From Brumimicrobium sp965659845 (GTDB lineage Bacteria; Bacteroidota; Bacteroidia; Flavobacteriales_D; Crocinitomicaceae), in contig CBFHXS010000063.1 of assembly GCA_965659845.1 (NCBI GenBank), forward strand, positions 1 through 15,261: DNA of 15,261 bases, given 5' to 3'. Position numbers and translations under genes: made by a program. This document shows, piece by piece, positions 13,929 to 15,261 of this stretch (position 1 is its first letter; every line of letters begins with the position of its first letter). The notes under the pieces are model-generated. The model saw only the letters and a program-made list of their open reading frames with translations. It searched no databases and had not been told where the DNA came from.

Positions 13929-15261
13929 TTAAATAACTGTAAAGACGACGTAGTGCACCGATCGGCCTTTGTGATTAACCTCTTTGATTTCTTTTACCTT
14001 TTTTAGTTTGGTGTTTTGTTCAAGTTGTTCAAGAGAGATTGCTTGTTCAACTACAGCAAACCAATTCTCCCAAATGATAATATCATTCTTCTTTAAATTA
14101 GAGAGGTGATATTGATTCAGAAATACCTTTTCATTTGTATCGAAACAGTCTTTATTTAGTAAAGCGCAGAAATAGATGTCTGCAGTTACTAATCTAAAAT
14201 CACTGCTGCTGTTCACTACGTGGTCGGCAGCTTTTTGCGCTGTTTTCTGGGCCAAGGAATAATCTAGATCATGCTTAAAATCGATTGCAGCGGGGTTTGA
14301 GGTGAAAGGGAATATGATAAGGTAAGCAAAGAGCATAAAGCGCAACGTTAGTCGAGCTTTTTTATATGGTTTTAGTAAATCGAATATGAGGAAATTGACA
14401 CCGATCAACCCAATGATTGAAATATAAGGTATGACTGAAATCATCACTCTTTTGAGTCCCATTGAATTAAATATGCCAAAGTACCAAAACAGGGAGTGAG
14501 CAACAATAAAAGCGAAAACACCTCCATAGATCAAAAAGGTAAGGCTTGAATTGAATCCGTTTTTCCAAGTATTTCTGAACCATGCTACCACACCTATCCA
14601 GAAAAATATGTAAAACGGAATACCAATGACGTAAAGTAATTGTTGCACAAAGTGCAAAGCAGTTCCTTCGCCATATGTACTGCTTAATTTGGCGTAAGGG
14701 ACCTTGTTAAACACCCATAGGAAATCTCCGTAAATTGGATATCCAGCTATTCCATAAACAACAGATCCTAGAGCTAACAAGGGTATTTTTTTCCATTGCC
14801 CATTCCAGGCTAATGCAAATCCAAAAATTCCTATAAAGAATAATCCTTCAGAACGAATAAAGGGTAAAAAAGATATGAGGATGACGCTTGCTATTAAATT
14901 TTTCTTCAGAAATAGATAGGTAGCCATAATTAAGAAAAGGGCAAATAACGGTTCCGTTAAACCGGAAAATGTTAATGTAAAATATAAAGGGCTGAATATG
15001 ATCATTAGTCCCGTTAACCAAGAATTTCTAACGTTTAATACTTGTGCGGTTTTAAAAGTGAACCATAGTGTGGATGAAACTATAATAAGGTTCATGATTT
15101 TCATTCCAACAAAACCCAATTGTGCAAAAGGACTTGAAATCAAAACAAAAAGAGGTTTTGCCCAATGATTGAAAAATAATTCTGGATGACTTGGTGCCTC
15201 CTTAGCATATAGGAAATGGTACATGCTATCCCCAGAACCTCCTGTTCCTTCAAAAAAGAAA
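13929..15261 (-). CDS. Membrane glycosyltransferase-like protein (GT-C type), 5' end outside window
   Basis: At least 443 residues, open past the window end: upstream of the ATG at 15224 the frame continues without stop (ending ...EGTGGSGDS), so that ATG is probably internal. The pattern GDSMYHFLYAKE followed by FFNHWAKPLFVLI resembles the first periplasmic loop of GT-C (PMT/ArnT-like) enzymes, in which a conserved Asp is catalytic. About nine to ten hydrophobic segments follow, then a soluble C-terminal part (about 330-431) rich in Lys and Glu with two cysteines. Such enzymes move a sugar from a lipid-phosphate carrier to protein or glycan at the outer face of the inner membrane. The specific acceptor cannot be inferred. 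Confidence 0.72.
   Translation of the reverse strand, partial: FFFEGTGGSGDSMYHFLYAKEAPSHPELFFNHWAKPLFVLISSPFAQLGFVGMKIMNLIIVSSTLWFTFKTAQVLNVRNSWLTGLMIIFSPLYFTLTFSGLTEPLFALFLIMATYLFLKKNLIASVILISFLPFIRSEGLFFIGIFGFALAWNGQWKKIPLLALGSVVYGIAGYPIYGDFLWVFNKVPYAKLSSTYGEGTALHFVQQLLYVIGIPFYIFFWIGVVAWFRNTWKNGFNSSLTFLIYGGVFAFIVAHSLFWYFGIFNSMGLKRVMISVIPYISIIGLIGVNFLIFDLLKPYKKARLTLRFMLFAYLIIFPFTSNPAAIDFKHDLDYSLAQKTAQKAADHVVNSSSDFRLVTADIYFCALLNKDCFDTNEKVFLNQYHLSNLKKNDIIIWENWFAVVEQAISLEQLEQNTKLKKVKEIKEVNHKGRSVHYVVFTVI

Overview
The window looks like chromosomal DNA of a Bacteroidota bacterium, most likely order Flavobacteriales. The evidence is an AT-rich composition (not computed), TAnnTTTG-like promoter elements, little use of Shine-Dalgarno sites, and typical families: a LytTR response regulator, a thioredoxin-fold lipid/redox protein with DUF4369/DUF5106-like regions, and a YkgJ-type zinc/iron cysteine-cluster protein. 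The species cannot be named from the sequence alone. Genes run off both ends of the window.

Region 1 (1-4800) is the unusual part. A very long UvrA-like ATPase, open at its 5' end, is built as two fused UvrA copies (four nucleotide-binding modules, one visibly degenerate). Three tiny genes follow (4185-4310, 4440-4568, 4600-4731). They encode 41-43 residue peptides with a shared leader ending in VKG(G/V), which suggests double-glycine-type secreted or ribosomally made natural-product precursors. The first two peptide genes are each preceded by a near-identical 52-bp promoter segment. Each segment sits below a pair of 9-bp direct repeats spaced exactly 20 bp that resemble the LytTR-box consensus. 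A perfect palindromic terminator closes the peptide group, and the next gene (4941-5717) encodes a LytTR response regulator. The simplest reading is that this regulator switches on the peptides and that the fused UvrA is part of the same locus, perhaps for immunity. Modifying enzymes, an exporter and a sensor kinase are not in the window and may lie upstream.

Region 2 (5814-8255, plus strand) is a likely three-gene operon: an NAD(P)-dependent epimerase/reductase, an AraC-type regulator, and a small secreted NTF2/SnoaL-like protein. It ends in a hairpin terminator shared with the convergent gene.

Region 3 (8328-13338, minus strand) holds, in transcription order: a flavin disulfide-reductase homologue lacking both redox cysteines, an ABC ATPase with atypical motifs, its FtsX-like permease, and an exported TlpA-like thiol oxidoreductase with an acidic tail.

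Region 4 (13455-15261) holds a YkgJ-family protein (plus strand) and a membrane glycosyltransferase-like protein (minus strand, open at its 5' end), whose stop codons abut. No tRNA, rRNA, CRISPR array or insertion sequence was seen. No gene-free stretch exceeds about 210 bases once the small peptide genes are counted.
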